Shown piece by piece: positions 1 through 6,975 of a DNA stretch of 64,000 nt (its first letter is position 1; each line of letters begins with the position of its first letter). Below the pieces are notes generated by a model. That model had not been told where the DNA came from and did no database searches. It saw only the letters and a program-made list of their open reading frames with translations. The position numbers and the translations under genes are program-made. Source of the stretch: Sphingomonas sp. PsM26 (GTDB lineage: Bacteria; Pseudomonadota; Alphaproteobacteria; Sphingomonadales; Sphingomonadaceae); contig JARUXA010000004.1 in assembly GCA_030433805.1 (NCBI GenBank), positions 208,686 through 272,685 on the forward strand, in the 5' to 3' direction.

Positions 1-176
1 ACGCCGCCGCCGCCGGGCGAGCCATCGGGATCGGTGCGGTCCCACGGCGTGTACTCGAAGTCCGCATCCGAACCTGCTTCGCGCTCGATCGCGACGAATT
101 CAGCGCAGATCTGGTCGCGCAACAGCTCGAACCATGTGCGAGCGCGGGCCTGTTCGGGGTCGAGTACAATGTCCAC
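1..176 (-). CDS. hemF: Coproporphyrinogen III oxidase, aerobic (N-terminal part only)
   Basis: Only the first 58 codons lie in the window; the rest runs off the left edge. The translation contains FELLRDQICAEF, then FEYTPWDR and a glycine run (SPGGGG), which match the N-terminal part of oxygen-dependent coproporphyrinogen oxidase, a haem-synthesis enzyme. The start is taken as GTG at 174-176 because an in-frame TAA lies two codons upstream and no ATG is available. It is transcribed away from trmL and petABC into the left edge. Identification rests on a short segment, but the glycine-rich motif is typical of HemF. Confidence 0.8.
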   Translation of the reverse strand, partial: MDIVLDPEQARARTWFELLRDQICAEFVAIEREAGSDADFEYTPWDRTDPDGSPGGGG

Positions 177-285
177 GGCTTAGCTGTCCTGTTGTGATGG
201 GGAGGGGCTCTACTCGTCACGGTGCGCGGGGTGAACCATTGGTAAAGGTGCTTAGGGGGCTACGTCCCGCTTTTATCGTTCCTGC

Positions 286-330
286 ATTCGGTCATCCCCC
301 ATTCCATCATCCCCTATTCCGTCATCCCCG
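286..330. repeat. Three tandem 15-bp units
   Basis: Positions 286-300, 301-315 and 316-330 read attcggtcatccccc, attccatcatcccct and attccgtcatccccg. These are three head-to-tail 15-bp units with 2-3 differences between them. The last unit runs into the left arm of the palindromic element at 321-413, so this looks like local triplication of the outer edge of that element. No gene overlaps it. Confidence 0.8.
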
Positions 331-413
331 CGGAGGCGGGGATCCATACTGGCTGACCTGCCTTGCCGCTTGCAGCCGCTGCGATAATGGATTCCCGCCT
401 ACGCGGGAATGAC
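321..413. repeat. REP-like palindromic element, GTCATCCC family
   Basis: A 93-bp unit has arms GTCATCCCCGCGGAGGCGGG at the left and a matching inverted arm at the right (ATTCCCGCCTACGCGGGAAT then GAC). It lies between the start of hemF and the stop of trmL. Elements with these arms are widespread in intergenic DNA of sphingomonads and other proteobacteria (general knowledge). The rest of the 177-434 gap shows no convincing gene. Confidence 0.8.
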
Positions 414-434
414 GGATCCTGAGGGAATGTCGGA

Positions 435-890
435 TCACGGGTCGTGTGGCCAGCCGCCGGTCTGTCGCAGCGCCTCCGCGACCCCGATTCCCGCCGCCAC
501 CGCGATGTTGAGCGACCGCATCCCCGCCGCAAGCGGGATTCGCACCGCGACATCGGCGAGCGCATGGATGCTGTCGGGGACGCCGCTGCCCTCGGATCCG
601 AGCAGCAGCGTATCATCGGCCGCGAAGGTCGCGGCGTCGAGCCGAGTCCCGCCGCGGGTCGTCAACAACACCAGCCGGCCCGTCACGGTCGCCAGGAACG
701 CTTCCCAGTCGGCGTGCCGGGTCACGTCGACCGTATCGGCATAGTCCATTCCGGACCGCGCGAGCGCCTTGTCGCTCCAGGTGAAACCGGTCGGCTCGAT
801 CACATCGACGGGAACGCCGAGGCACGCGCCGAGACGGAGAATGGCGCCGACGTTGCCGGCGATATCGGGTTGGTAAAGGGCGATACGCAT
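435..890 (-). CDS. trmL: tRNA (cytidine(34)-2'-O)-methyltransferase
   Basis: The 151-residue product begins MRIALYQPDIAGNVGAILRL and is a small SPOUT-fold methyltransferase. These knotted enzymes use S-adenosylmethionine to methylate the wobble ribose of tRNA-Leu isoacceptors. Knot motifs are visible as LGSEGSGVPDSIHA (about residues 100-113) and IPLAAGMRSLNIAVAAGI (about 122-139). An in-frame extension of 42 codons upstream exists, but the family normally begins at this Met, so 890 is taken as the start. It is divergent from petA, with about 190 bp between them, and is transcribed in the same direction as hemF. Confidence 0.92.
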   Translation of the reverse strand: MRIALYQPDIAGNVGAILRLGACLGVPVDVIEPTGFTWSDKALARSGMDYADTVDVTRHADWEAFLATVTGRLVLLTTRGGTRLDAATFAADDTLLLGSEGSGVPDSIHALADVAVRIPLAAGMRSLNIAVAAGIGVAEALRQTGGWPHDP

Positions 891-1079
891 CGACAGCCCG
901 CTACCACGCACGAATTGCTGTTGGCAAAATGTCGTTACGCCGTCTAACATGAACCGTCCCCAACTACGGTGCGGGGGCGACTGGCAGACGGGCACATTCG
1001 TGTCCGCTCTTCCCAATATGAACGAACGACCGTCGCCACGTAGCAGATGGGCGAAGGGCAGAGGTACAAGGGCTATTCA

Positions 1080-1655
1080 ATGGCAACAGTCGATTCCGCC
1101 GTGCCAATTGGGGAAGATCCCACTCCATTCGACGAGACAGCGCCGCGCCGTCGCGACTTTCTCAATATCGCGGCAGTCGCCGCCGCCGGTGTCGGTGGCG
1201 TGGTCGCGATCGTCCCGCTGATCAACCAGATGAACCCCTCCGCCGACGTGCTAGCCCTGTCGACGACCGAGGTGGATCTCTCGAAGATCGAGGCGGGGTC
1301 CGGCATCGTCACCTCGTTCCGCAAACAGCCTCTGTTCGTCCGCAACCTCACGCCTGCAGAGATTGCCGCCGCCGACAAGGTGGCGCTGTCCGAACTGCGC
1401 GACCCCGAGACGCTCGAGCAGCGGACCAAGGGCAAGAAGAACTGGCTGATCACGCTCGGCGTGTGCACCCATCTCGGCTGCATCCCGCAGGGCATCGTCG
1501 CAAGCGAGAATCGCGGCCAGTACGGCGGCTATTTCTGCCCGTGCCACGGGTCGCAATACGACACCGCTGCGCGCATCCGCAAAGGCCCGGCACCGACCAA
1601 TCTGGCGGTCCCGGAATATGCATTCACGACGCCGACAACGGTCACGGTGGGTTGA
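1080..1655 (+). CDS. petA: Ubiquinol-cytochrome c reductase Rieske iron-sulfur subunit
   Basis: The product has 191 residues. It carries the two Rieske cluster motifs: CTHLGC (Cys129, His131, Cys134) and CPCHGS (Cys153, Cys155, His156). These hold the 2Fe-2S centre of the bc1 complex, with the Cys134/Cys155 pair expected to form the stabilising disulfide. An RRRDFL motif at about residues 23-28 ahead of a hydrophobic stretch fits a Tat-type signal anchor. The ATG at 1080 is preferred to an ATG 33 bases upstream because AGGG lies about 8-10 bases before it and related proteins start near MATVDS. It is the first gene of petABC; the petB start is 10 bases past its stop. Confidence 0.95.
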   Translation: MATVDSAVPIGEDPTPFDETAPRRRDFLNIAAVAAAGVGGVVAIVPLINQMNPSADVLALSTTEVDLSKIEAGSGIVTSFRKQPLFVRNLTPAEIAAADKVALSELRDPETLEQRTKGKKNWLITLGVCTHLGCIPQGIVASENRGQYGGYFCPCHGSQYDTAARIRKGPAPTNLAVPEYAFTTPTTVTVG

Positions 1656-1665
1656 GGATAGAACG

Positions 1666-2970
1666 ATGAGTTTTCCCTGGGCCAAGCATTACGCACCGCA
1701 AAGCGGGTTCACCAAGTGGATCGACGAGCGCCTGCCGCTCCCGCGCCTCGTCTATGGCGCGGTCGGCGCGGGCTATCCCGTGCCGCGCAACCTCAATTAT
1801 TTCTGGAACTTCGGGGTGCTCGCGGGTGCCGCGCTCGGCATCCAGATCATCACCGGCATCGTCCTCGCCATGCATTATGCGGCGAACGGCGGGGTCGCGT
1901 TCGATTCGGTCGAGCACATCATGCGTGACGTCAACGCGGGCTGGTTCCTGCGCTATGCGCACGCCAACGGCGCGTCGATGTTCTTCATCGTCGTCTACAT
2001 CCACATCTTCCGCGGGCTTTATTACGGATCGTACAAGGCCCCGCGCGAGATGATCTGGCTGCTCGGCGTGACCATCTTCCTGCTGATGATGGCGACCGCG
2101 TTCATGGGCTATGTGCTCCCCTGGGGGCAGATGAGCTTCTGGGGCGCGCAGGTCATCACCGGCTTCTTCTCGGCGATCCCCGTGGTCGGCGAGACGATCC
2201 GGATCTGGCTGCTGGGCGGATATGCACCGGACGATGCCGCGCTCAACCGCTTCTTCTCGCTGCATTATCTGCTGCCGTTCGTGATCGCGGGCGTCATCAT
2301 CATGCACATCTGGGCGCTGCACATTCCGGGGTCGAACAACCCGACCGGCGTAGACGTCAAGGGTGAGCAGGACACGGTCCCGTTCCATCCCTATTACACC
2401 GCGAAGGACGGCTTCGGGCTCGGCATCTTCCTGCTGATCTTTGCTGGCCTGATCTTCTTTGCGCCAAACTATCTCGGCCATCCGGACAATTATGTCCCGG
2501 CGAACCCGCTGCAGACGCCAGCGCACATCGTGCCCGAATGGTATTTCTGGCCCTTCTACGCGATCCTGCGCGCCTTCACGGTCGACTTCATCCTGCCCGC
2601 AAAGCTGTGGGGGGTGCTCGCGATGTTCGGGTCGATCCTGCTGCTGTTCTTCCTGCCGTGGCTCGACAGTTCGCCGGTGCGCTCGTCCAACTATCGCCCG
2701 GTGTACCGGACGTTCTTCTGGGTGCTCGTCGCCGACGTGCTGATCCTCGGCTATTGCGGCGGATCGCCCGCGGAGCCGGTGTACGTCATCCTCAGCCAGA
2801 TCTGCGCGGCCTATTACTTCGCGCACTTCCTGATCATCCTGCCGATCGTCGCACGGACCGAGCGTCCGCGTCCGCTCCCCAACTCGATCACCGAGGCGGT
2901 GCTGGCGGGCAAGGGTGGCACAAGTCCGGCGCATACCGCGGTCAGCGGTAGCCCGGTTCCGGCCGAATAA
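1666..2970 (+). CDS. petB: Cytochrome b of the bc1 complex
   Basis: The 434-residue multi-spanning membrane protein carries the two b-type haems and the quinol sites of the cytochrome bc1 complex. The PEWY motif of the quinol-oxidation site is at Pro290-Tyr293. Transmembrane segments are spread along the chain, with the long form (about 8 helices) expected for proteobacteria. The start MSFPWAKHY is chosen over an in-frame codon 48 bases upstream because GAGGAT lies just before it and the upstream part overlaps petA. The C-terminal tail after the last helix is short and Pro/Ala-rich. It is the second gene of petABC, 14 bases before petC. Confidence 0.95.
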   Translation: MSFPWAKHYAPQSGFTKWIDERLPLPRLVYGAVGAGYPVPRNLNYFWNFGVLAGAALGIQIITGIVLAMHYAANGGVAFDSVEHIMRDVNAGWFLRYAHANGASMFFIVVYIHIFRGLYYGSYKAPREMIWLLGVTIFLLMMATAFMGYVLPWGQMSFWGAQVITGFFSAIPVVGETIRIWLLGGYAPDDAALNRFFSLHYLLPFVIAGVIIMHIWALHIPGSNNPTGVDVKGEQDTVPFHPYYTAKDGFGLGIFLLIFAGLIFFAPNYLGHPDNYVPANPLQTPAHIVPEWYFWPFYAILRAFTVDFILPAKLWGVLAMFGSILLLFFLPWLDSSPVRSSNYRPVYRTFFWVLVADVLILGYCGGSPAEPVYVILSQICAAYYFAHFLIILPIVARTERPRPLPNSITEAVLAGKGGTSPAHTAVSGSPVPAE

Positions 2971-2984
2971 GGGGCAATTCGAGC

Positions 2985-3803
2985 ATGATCCGCTACATTT
3001 CATGGGCCGTCGGGGCTGCCTTCGTCTTCGTCCTCGGGCTGGCTCTGTTCAGCTCGATCTCGGGGCTCATCACCGATCCCGTCGCCCCCACCGCGACCGA
3101 GGAATTCCACAAGCATCCCAAGGAACTGTCGCTCGCGTCGAACGGCTTCTTCGGAACCTACGACCAGCGCCAGCTCCAGCGCGGGCTTCAGGTCTACAAG
3201 GAAGTCTGCGCCAACTGCCATTCGCTCAAGCACGTCGCATTCCGTGATCTGACCCAGCTCGGCTATTCGGCTGGGCAGGTGAAGAAGTTCGCGGCGGACT
3301 GGGCGGTCAAGGCGGTGGATATCGATCCCAAGAGCGGCGACAAGGTCGAGCGGCCCAACACGCCCGCCGACAAGTTCCCGACGGTCTATTACCCCGGCCT
3401 CGGCAACCCGCCAGACCTGTCGCTGATCACCAAGGCGCGGCATGACGGCACGGCCTATACCTATTCGCTGCTGACCGGTTATGCCGACCAGCCCGCCGAG
3501 CTGCTCAAGAAGTTCCCCGACGCGAAGACGCCGGACGGGCTCTACTTCAACCCGTATTTCGCGAACCTCAACATCGCGATGCCGCCCCCGCTGACGCAGG
3601 ACGGACAGGTCACCTATCTCGACGGGACCAAGTCGACCGTCGACCAGAATGCCAAGGACGTCAGCGCGTTCCTGGCATGGGCCGCCGAACCCAATCTGCC
3701 GCAACGGCATGGCGCGGGGATCGCGGTGGTGCTGTTCCTGCTGTTCTTCTCGGCACTCGCTTATGGCGCGTACCAGAACATCTGGCGCGACTTGAAGCAC
3801 TGA
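2985..3803 (+). CDS. petC: Cytochrome c1
   Basis: The 272-residue cytochrome c1 passes electrons from the Rieske protein to a soluble cytochrome c. It has an N-terminal hydrophobic export segment (about residues 4-27), one haem-binding motif CANCH at Cys75-His79, and a C-terminal membrane anchor (about residues 242-262, VVLFLLFFSALAYGAY). This architecture is typical of the family. It closes the petABC operon and is followed by a strong hairpin with a T-run. Confidence 0.95.
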   Translation: MIRYISWAVGAAFVFVLGLALFSSISGLITDPVAPTATEEFHKHPKELSLASNGFFGTYDQRQLQRGLQVYKEVCANCHSLKHVAFRDLTQLGYSAGQVKKFAADWAVKAVDIDPKSGDKVERPNTPADKFPTVYYPGLGNPPDLSLITKARHDGTAYTYSLLTGYADQPAELLKKFPDAKTPDGLYFNPYFANLNIAMPPPLTQDGQVTYLDGTKSTVDQNAKDVSAFLAWAAEPNLPQRHGAGIAVVLFLLFFSALAYGAYQNIWRDLKH

Positions 3804-3846
3804 GAACCGCCCTGCCGCTGCTGCGGCGTGGCGTCATCCAATATCG

Positions 3847-3883
3847 GAGGCGGTCCGGGCCAGTGCCCGGGCCGCCTCTTTTT
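3847..3883 (+). terminator. Rho-independent terminator after petABC
   Basis: A 14-bp stem (3847-3860 pairing with 3865-3878, one G-T pair) closes a CAGT loop and is followed by TTTTT at 3879-3883. It lies 44 bases after the petC stop and upstream of apt, so it probably ends the petABC transcript. Confidence 0.85.
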
Positions 3884-3955
3884 GCGTGAATGCGATCCCG
3901 CTTGTGGGTAGGAGGCACCCCCCGGCGTTTGCCGGACCGACGAGGGAAGTCCGCT

Positions 3956-4486
3956 GTGAACGATGATCTGAAGGCCCTGATCCGCACCATTCCGGACTTT
4001 CCCAAGCCGGGGATCCAGTTCCGCGACATCACGACGCTGCTGCTCGACCCGCATGGTTTTGCCGAAAGCATCGCGCGCATGGCGGCAGCGACCGTCGGGC
4101 CGGTCGATTTGGTTGCGGGGATCGAGGCGCGCGGGTTCATCTTCGCGGCTGCGCTCGCCGCACCGCTCAACGCCGGTGTCTTGCTGATCCGCAAGGACGG
4201 CAAGCTGCCCGGCGTGACGATCGCCGAGGATTATGCGCTCGAATATGGCACCGACCGGATCGCAATGCACGAGGACGCCTGCGCGCCCGGTAAACGCGTA
4301 TTGCTGGTCGACGATCTGATCGCAACCGGCGGTACCGCGCGTGCCGCGGTGCGGCTGCTGCGCAAAGCGGGAGCGGTGGTGGAACAGGCGCAGTTCCTCG
4401 TCGACTTGCCCGATCTCGGCGGTGCGGACGCACTGCGCGCAGACGGGATCGCAGTCGATTCGCTGATCGCCTTCCCCGGGCACTGA
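3956..4486 (+). CDS. apt: Adenine phosphoribosyltransferase
   Basis: The 176-residue purine salvage enzyme joins adenine to PRPP to make AMP. The PRPP-binding loop reads VDDLIATGGT (residues 118-127), and the N-terminal IRTIPDFPKPGIQFRDIT is the usual Apt opening. The GTG at 3956 is chosen because CGAGGGAAG lies just upstream and other Apt proteins begin near this point; an ATG 66 bases upstream would add an arginine-rich stretch not seen in the family. It sits directly after petC but beyond a terminator, so it is probably transcribed separately. Confidence 0.93.
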   Translation: MNDDLKALIRTIPDFPKPGIQFRDITTLLLDPHGFAESIARMAAATVGPVDLVAGIEARGFIFAAALAAPLNAGVLLIRKDGKLPGVTIAEDYALEYGTDRIAMHEDACAPGKRVLLVDDLIATGGTARAAVRLLRKAGAVVEQAQFLVDLPDLGGADALRADGIAVDSLIAFPGH

Positions 4487-4569
4487 GCGCGCTGGCGGAA
4501 CGGGTAGTGTCGCAAACGGTTATAGTGTGACACGCTCGACCTGCGCCGGGCCACCATTGGAGCCCCGCC

Positions 4570-5127
4570 ATGTCGATCTCGATACCTCGTCCTTTGAAGA
4601 AGCTGGCCTTTGCCGCCGCCGCGTTGACCGCGACGCTGGGGCTTGGTGCCTGCGCTGATGGTTACGGCTATGGTGGCGGCTACGGTGGCGGCTACGGGGG
4701 TGTCGGCATCGGGGCCGGCTACGCCAATGCGGCGTGGGACCCCTATTATGGCGGCTATGCCGGCGATCCCTATTGGGGCTGGAACAACGACTTCTATTAT
4801 CCCGGCACAGGCTATTACGTGTTCGACCGGTCCAATCGTCGGTATCGCTGGAACGCGCAGCAACGCGGATACTGGCAGGGCCGCGCACAGGGATGGCGCA
4901 GCGCGCGCCGGGAGATCCGCCCGATGTGGCGCGATTACGGCGTGCGCGGTCGTCCGGGTGGCGGCTTTCGCGGCAGCTATGGCGTTCGCGGCGGGGATCG
5001 TGGGAGCTTCGGGGTTCCCCGTGGCGGACGCGGGAGCATCGGTGCCCGACCCGGCGGCCGGCCGGGCGGATATAGCAGCGGGCGGCGTCAGGGCGGTGGC
5101 CGTTCGGGTGGCGGCCGCCCGCGCTGA
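4570..5127 (+). CDS. Gly/Tyr-rich then Arg/Gly-rich predicted lipoprotein
   Basis: I do not recognise a named family. The 185-residue product begins with a basic, hydrophobic signal and a lipobox-like LGAC ending at Cys28, so it may be a lipoprotein. Residues 29-90 are rich in Gly and Tyr (repeated GYGG), and the last 60 residues are rich in Gly, Arg and Ser with almost no acidic side chains. Such a basic low-complexity tail might bind polyanions such as LPS or nucleic acid, but this is inference. The composition alone could open shadow frames, but the clear signal sequence supports a real gene. Confidence 0.65.
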   Translation: MSISIPRPLKKLAFAAAALTATLGLGACADGYGYGGGYGGGYGGVGIGAGYANAAWDPYYGGYAGDPYWGWNNDFYYPGTGYYVFDRSNRRYRWNAQQRGYWQGRAQGWRSARREIRPMWRDYGVRGRPGGGFRGSYGVRGGDRGSFGVPRGGRGSIGARPGGRPGGYSSGRRQGGGRSGGGRPR

Positions 5128-5133
5128 GGCGGG

Positions 5134-5583
5134 TCAGTCGATTGGGCGAGTCCGGATCAGCCCGGTCGACACGAACGTCATGACCACGATATCGTCCTGG
5201 TTGAGCACGGTCATCTGGCTGCGATAGCTCCCCATTTCCGGCCGGCTGCGGGACGCGCGCTTGTCCAGAATCTCGGTCTCGCAGCGCAGCGTGTCGCCCG
5301 GATAGACCGGCTTCAGCCAGTGCAATGCGTCGATCCCGGGGGAACCCAGCCCGGCTTGCTGGTTCGCCTCCAGATTGGCGACGACCATCGCCATCGTCAT
5401 TGCGCAGGTATGCCAGCCACTGGCGGATAGCCGACCGAAATGCGTTGCGGCAGCGGCCTCGTCGGAGAGGTGGAAGGGCTGCGGGTCATAGGCTTTTGCG
5501 AACGCCATCACCTCCTCGCGCGTGACGGGGTACGTACCGAACGCTTGTTTGGTCCCTGGTACGATGTCTTCGAAATACTGCAT
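5134..5583 (-). CDS. MaoC-like acyl dehydratase (hotdog fold)
   Basis: The 149-residue single-hotdog protein has DPQPFHLSDEAA (about residues 32-43), which carries the Asp/His pair of (R)-specific enoyl hydratases, followed by RLSASGWHT. Such proteins hydrate 2-enoyl thioesters; the actual substrate cannot be read from the sequence. The start MQYFEDIVPG is used because the family begins here, although an open frame continues upstream. It is convergent with the glycine-rich lipoprotein gene (6 bases between stops) and on the same strand as the phosphodiesterase gene upstream. Confidence 0.85.
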   Translation of the reverse strand: MQYFEDIVPGTKQAFGTYPVTREEVMAFAKAYDPQPFHLSDEAAAATHFGRLSASGWHTCAMTMAMVVANLEANQQAGLGSPGIDALHWLKPVYPGDTLRCETEILDKRASRSRPEMGSYRSQMTVLNQDDIVVMTFVSTGLIRTRPID

Positions 5584-5660
5584 GGCGCGAGTGTCGGATG
5601 GCCGCGACACGAGTGCAAGCGACAAGTTCGCCTGGCCCCGGCCGGTATGTTTTCCGGAAA

Positions 5661-6908
5661 TCAGCGCGCCACTACTTCCCGGAACGGCGCGTCGTCCCCG
5701 TCCAGCTTCGCGTCCGCCGGAAGGCCCAGCAAGTCGCGCAGCAGCGGCGTCACATCGACATTGTCGAATGCCGGGATTGCGCCGCGCGGCCGAATCGCGG
5801 GGCCGTTTGCGATGAACAGCGCAGCCATCTCGGGTGAGGTGGGGTCGAAGCCGTGCGTACCGCCGGATACCGGGTGATCGATCGGCGCGTCCTTGGTCAG
5901 CGCGAGCCAGCCCGTTTCGGCAAGGCATACGAAAGCGGGGACCCGCGCATTCTTCCCGTAATGGAAACGCTCCGGCACCGCGCCCTTGCGCCAGCATTGC
6001 AGGTGGTCGTGGGGGGCAAGGAGGGCACGCGCCACCTCCGCATCGCGCCCAGCTGCCGGGTCCAGCCCGACATAGGGACCGTCGGTAACGGCGTGGAACG
6101 CATCGGGCGGGAGCATCTTGTCGATCCGCACGACACGGGCCGGACTGATCGGGGCCATCCCGTGGTCGGCGACGATCACCAGATTGGCGGGTTGCCCCAG
6201 ATGGGACAGTTCCGCGCGCAGGCGACCGATCGCGGTGTCCACGTCGCGGACCGCGGTGGTGACATGGGCATCGTCAGGGCCGTATTTGTGTCCGGCGCTG
6301 TCGACCGCGTCGAAATAGAGCGTCAGGAATCTGGGCCGTGTCGCGGCAGGGCGGCGCAACCAGTCAATGATCGAGTCGACCCGCTGACGCGCATCGATGG
6401 CATGGGCATATTGCTGCCAATCATCGGGGCGGATGCCGTTCCAGTCGACGTTGGAGCCCGGCCAGAACATCGTCGCGCTGCGAATGCCTGCCTTTTCTGC
6501 GGTCACCCAGAACGGCTCGGCCTCGGTCCACCAGAACGGATCGTCGCTCTGCATCGTGAAGACTTCGCCCGGGCGGCGCTGGTCCTCCATGCGGTTGCCG
6601 ACGATCCCGTTGCGATCCGGGCGCAGGCCTGTGACGATCGCATAATGGTTGGGGAAAGTGACCGAGGGGAAAGACGGCCGCATCGCCGCGCTGATCCCGC
6701 CGTCTGCAAGCGCATCGAGATTGGGCGTCACGCCGCGGTTGCGATAGTCCGGGCGGAAACCGTCGATCGAGATCAGGATCGTGACCGGCGCGCGCGGCGC
6801 TTCCACCGCCGCCATCGCATCCCGCCTAGGCGCATTGACGGGCGCGGTGACGCAGGCTTGCAGAGCGGCGCACAGCGCAGCGGCGAGAATCCGGGTGGTC
6901 CAACGCAT
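5661..6908 (-). CDS. ENPP-type nucleotide pyrophosphatase/phosphodiesterase, lipoprotein
   Basis: The 415-residue alkaline-phosphatase-superfamily protein opens with a signal and a lipobox LQAC (Cys19). The metal-binding ISIDGFRPDY, the segment SFPSVTFPNHYAIVTG with the expected nucleophilic Thr, and VIVADHGM with metal-binding Asp/His are all present, as in bacterial ectonucleotide pyrophosphatase/phosphodiesterases. These cleave phosphodiester or pyrophosphate bonds at the cell surface or in the periplasm; the natural substrate is unknown. The start at 6908 gives the signal peptide; a 31-codon upstream extension would hide it. Confidence 0.88.
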   Translation of the reverse strand: MRWTTRILAAALCAALQACVTAPVNAPRRDAMAAVEAPRAPVTILISIDGFRPDYRNRGVTPNLDALADGGISAAMRPSFPSVTFPNHYAIVTGLRPDRNGIVGNRMEDQRRPGEVFTMQSDDPFWWTEAEPFWVTAEKAGIRSATMFWPGSNVDWNGIRPDDWQQYAHAIDARQRVDSIIDWLRRPAATRPRFLTLYFDAVDSAGHKYGPDDAHVTTAVRDVDTAIGRLRAELSHLGQPANLVIVADHGMAPISPARVVRIDKMLPPDAFHAVTDGPYVGLDPAAGRDAEVARALLAPHDHLQCWRKGAVPERFHYGKNARVPAFVCLAETGWLALTKDAPIDHPVSGGTHGFDPTSPEMAALFIANGPAIRPRGAIPAFDNVDVTPLLRDLLGLPADAKLDGDDAPFREVVAR

Positions 6909-6975
6909 GACTCCGCCCTTGCGCGAAAACTGCGTCACGACAATGACATTCTTGCGGCGCGAACGAAGCCCGAAT

